Shown one piece after another: positions 62,385 to 64,000 of a DNA stretch of 64,000 bases (within the stretch, counting starts at the first letter, position 1; the number at the start of each line of letters is the position of its first letter). The notes under the pieces were generated by a model that saw only the letters and a list, made by a program, of their open reading frames with translations, made no database searches and was not told the origin of the DNA. This DNA is from CAVQBL01 sp963710715 (GTDB taxonomy: Bacteria; Pseudomonadota; Gammaproteobacteria; DSM-16500). A program made the position numbers and the translations under genes. The stretch spans positions 62,001-126,000 of the forward strand of contig CAVQBL010000016.1 of the NCBI GenBank assembly GCA_963710715.1, read 5' to 3'.

Positions 62385-64000
62385 TTAGCTAGGAAGACTA
62401 GGAATTCCTAGCTCTTTGTTAACAGTAATTAAAATACGATAATCTTTACCATCCCCGGCTTTAAAAAATTCTGGTTTGACCGTCACACTTCCTTCCTCTA
62501 TTAAATCTTTAATGTATTCATCCAACTCATTTGCATCCATAAGATCAAATTTTTGTGTCCCAAATTGCTTTTCTAATAAATCGGCTAACTCATTAGCACT
62601 TTGGTTATAAGCTTGTAATTGCTCAGTGGCATAGTGAGCCTGTGTACCGCGCAACACTCCACCAGGCATACTTTCTGTAATATAGTGGTAGAGATGCTCT
62701 ACATCACTATGGCCAAGAAACCATCGCAACGTATCCATGCCACCAAAACTACTACCCCAAAAAAAGAGCATCGCAAAAAAACGGCGTAATTGATGCTGAC
62801 GAATATAGTATCGCTTACCATCTTGGGCAAGCGGGGTTTCCATATAATCACAAAAGAAATTTATCGATTCGTTAAATGATATTTCACAAAGAGCCACCAG
62901 TCCTCTTCCGTATGCTGATGGATAAGAAAACAAAGAATGATACTCATTAAGCATTCCTGTTTTTTAAGTGTAATCTGTAGACGCTCAAGTAATTGAATAA
63001 AGGTAACAGCAACCTTTGGAATGGGTCGAGCAATTTTTTCTCGTTTGCCGTCATAGCCAGATTTACGAAGCAAAAAATACCAGGTCACGTTTGTTTTTAT
63101 TATGCATTTTGTAGCAATTAAATCTGTAAGCTCCCTTTGGCGTCGTGCCATAAGTGTGCCTATTACAATTTGAATAGCACCATAAAGCACACGTAATAAT
63201 TCCCAGAGTCCTTCGTTGGCACGTAAACACGAATAATAAGTAGCATTATCAATTGTTTTAAAAAATTTTTCTTCATGCTGATGTATTAACCATCGCTTTA
63301 CACCGAGGGCACGAATAGTTGGCGTTAAGTAAGGCGAAATATCCCTCTCTTTTTGTTGCCATTGACTTAATGTTTTATTTTCAGCGTGAGAAGCTTTAAT
63401 AATTGCCAAATAACTATCAATTAGATCTTCGCCATAGGTTAACCCAAACTCAATTGCTTTGCGTAAGGAGGTGAATACAACACAACTAGGCAATGTACGA
63501 ACTCTTCCAGATTGGTTGAGTTTAAGATAGATCCATGAGATGGTGATGTTTGATTGCTTTTAATGCTTGAGTTGGAACAGGAAGACCTATGGCATCAGTA
63601 AACCAATATAACGCAATGAATGGCAATAATCTGAAAAAGTGCTCTCTTTCATGTTATTACCTTTTGTATGCACTGCCACAGCTAGGTACTTCCGTGCAGT
63701 ATATATAGCAGGATCAATACCCAGTTCGGGAAAATGAGGAAGGGTAGTGCTTTTTCCAGCCAGGGTATTTGCATAGATGAATGAAGCAAGCTTAGTATTA
63801 TTGGGCACTTTGCAAAATCCACCAATATCCGCCCCAGTGCGGCGATAAAATTCATTCAAGTATAACCAGACTCGCGCTTTAACCAATTCAACGGCGCTCA
63901 AATCCAACGCCCATTCATCTTGCCGGATACCATTTTCCTTCAGAAAAGGAAACGCTGTGGTTGTATCTGTGATTATTTTGCAATCTATGACCTGAATCTT
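62385..64000 (-). pseudogene. Tyrosine recombinase, multiply frameshifted and cut by the window edge
   Basis: Reading leftward on the minus strand, an open frame enters from beyond 64000 and continues to 63587 (ENGIRQDEWALDLSAVELVK, YLNEFYRR). It passes through at least two shifts near 63590 and 63500 into a second frame (62861-63493, ELTDLIATKCI) and then a third (62385-62954). The third holds the recombinase core: HQLRRF (HxxR), WFLGHSDVEHLYHYI with LGH and the likely Tyr nucleophile. The pieces together resemble an integrase of the large phage/ICE type. It is inactive as read and marks the accessory nature of this end. Confidence 0.75.

Noticed and set aside
1..64000. tRNA or rRNA genes
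   Set aside because: Scanning the intergenic gaps I found no cloverleaf-like GGTTCGANTCC block or rRNA signature; a tRNAscan-SE run would settle this.

Overview
The window looks like chromosomal DNA of an AT-rich gammaproteobacterium, most likely an intracellular or amoeba-associated member of the Legionellales (Coxiella/Legionella/Berkiella-like). That placement is an inference. It rests on gamma-type housekeeping genes (rho, parE/parC, hemC-hemD-hemX-hemY, ubiK, fmt/rsmB), many lineage-specific soluble proteins that could be secreted effectors, several decayed genes, and dense palindromic repeats. I see no rRNA, tRNA or CRISPR array.

Layout. 0-9 kb: a ubiH-type hydroxylase overlapping a three-module ACP/acyl-AMP-ligase/acyltransferase gene, an MFS transporter, trxA, rho, an EVE protein and a Dps ferritin, separated by palindromic repeats. 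9.4-12.7 kb: two tandem endonuclease/exonuclease/phosphatase-fold genes; a scrap of the neighbouring ABC ATPase gene lies between them and proves a local duplication. 12.7-18.5 kb: an ABC ATPase and double permease, an outer-membrane barrel gene, and a second tandem duplication whose second copy is frameshifted. 18.6-27 kb: a pteridine-reductase-like SDR, hicAB, a MidA-type methyltransferase, a QueD-like protein lacking usual catalytic residues, a ClpB-like protein with ruined nucleotide-binding motifs, a lone prepilin, an esterase, an intact barrel gene and a broken one.

27-37 kb: guaC, rsmB, fmt, hemY, hemX, hemD and hemC on the minus strand, with overlapping junctions from hemX to rsmB. 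hemC and hemD are separated by two accessory genes (a small repeat-like protein and a 621-residue orphan). 37-45.6 kb: a glycine-rich membrane protein, a spermidine-synthase-like protein without its active site, ubiK, nudF, parE and parC, then a small accessory patch ending in a diverged second copy of the parC 3' end.

46-55.8 kb is the most striking region. A four-gene minus-strand operon encodes an Scs7/FA2H-like fatty-acid hydroxylase, a 1077-residue acyl-AMP-ligase/ACP/serine-palmitoyltransferase-like fusion, a GNAT-fold protein resembling bacterial ceramide synthase, and an NAD-dependent epimerase/dehydratase resembling CerR. Together they look like a complete dihydroceramide pathway with 2-hydroxylation. 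Divergent from it, across a large inverted repeat, are a cytochrome P450 and a translationally coupled reductase that carries two cyclic-nucleotide-binding domains, a BFD-type [2Fe-2S] domain and a ferredoxin-reductase module.

55.8-59.6 kb: a three-domain LigD with no Ku seen, then small stress-type membrane proteins. 59.8-64 kb: a decaying accessory region with a frameshifted AlbA_2/ATPase gene, two orphans and a tyrosine recombinase broken into several frames and cut by the window edge.
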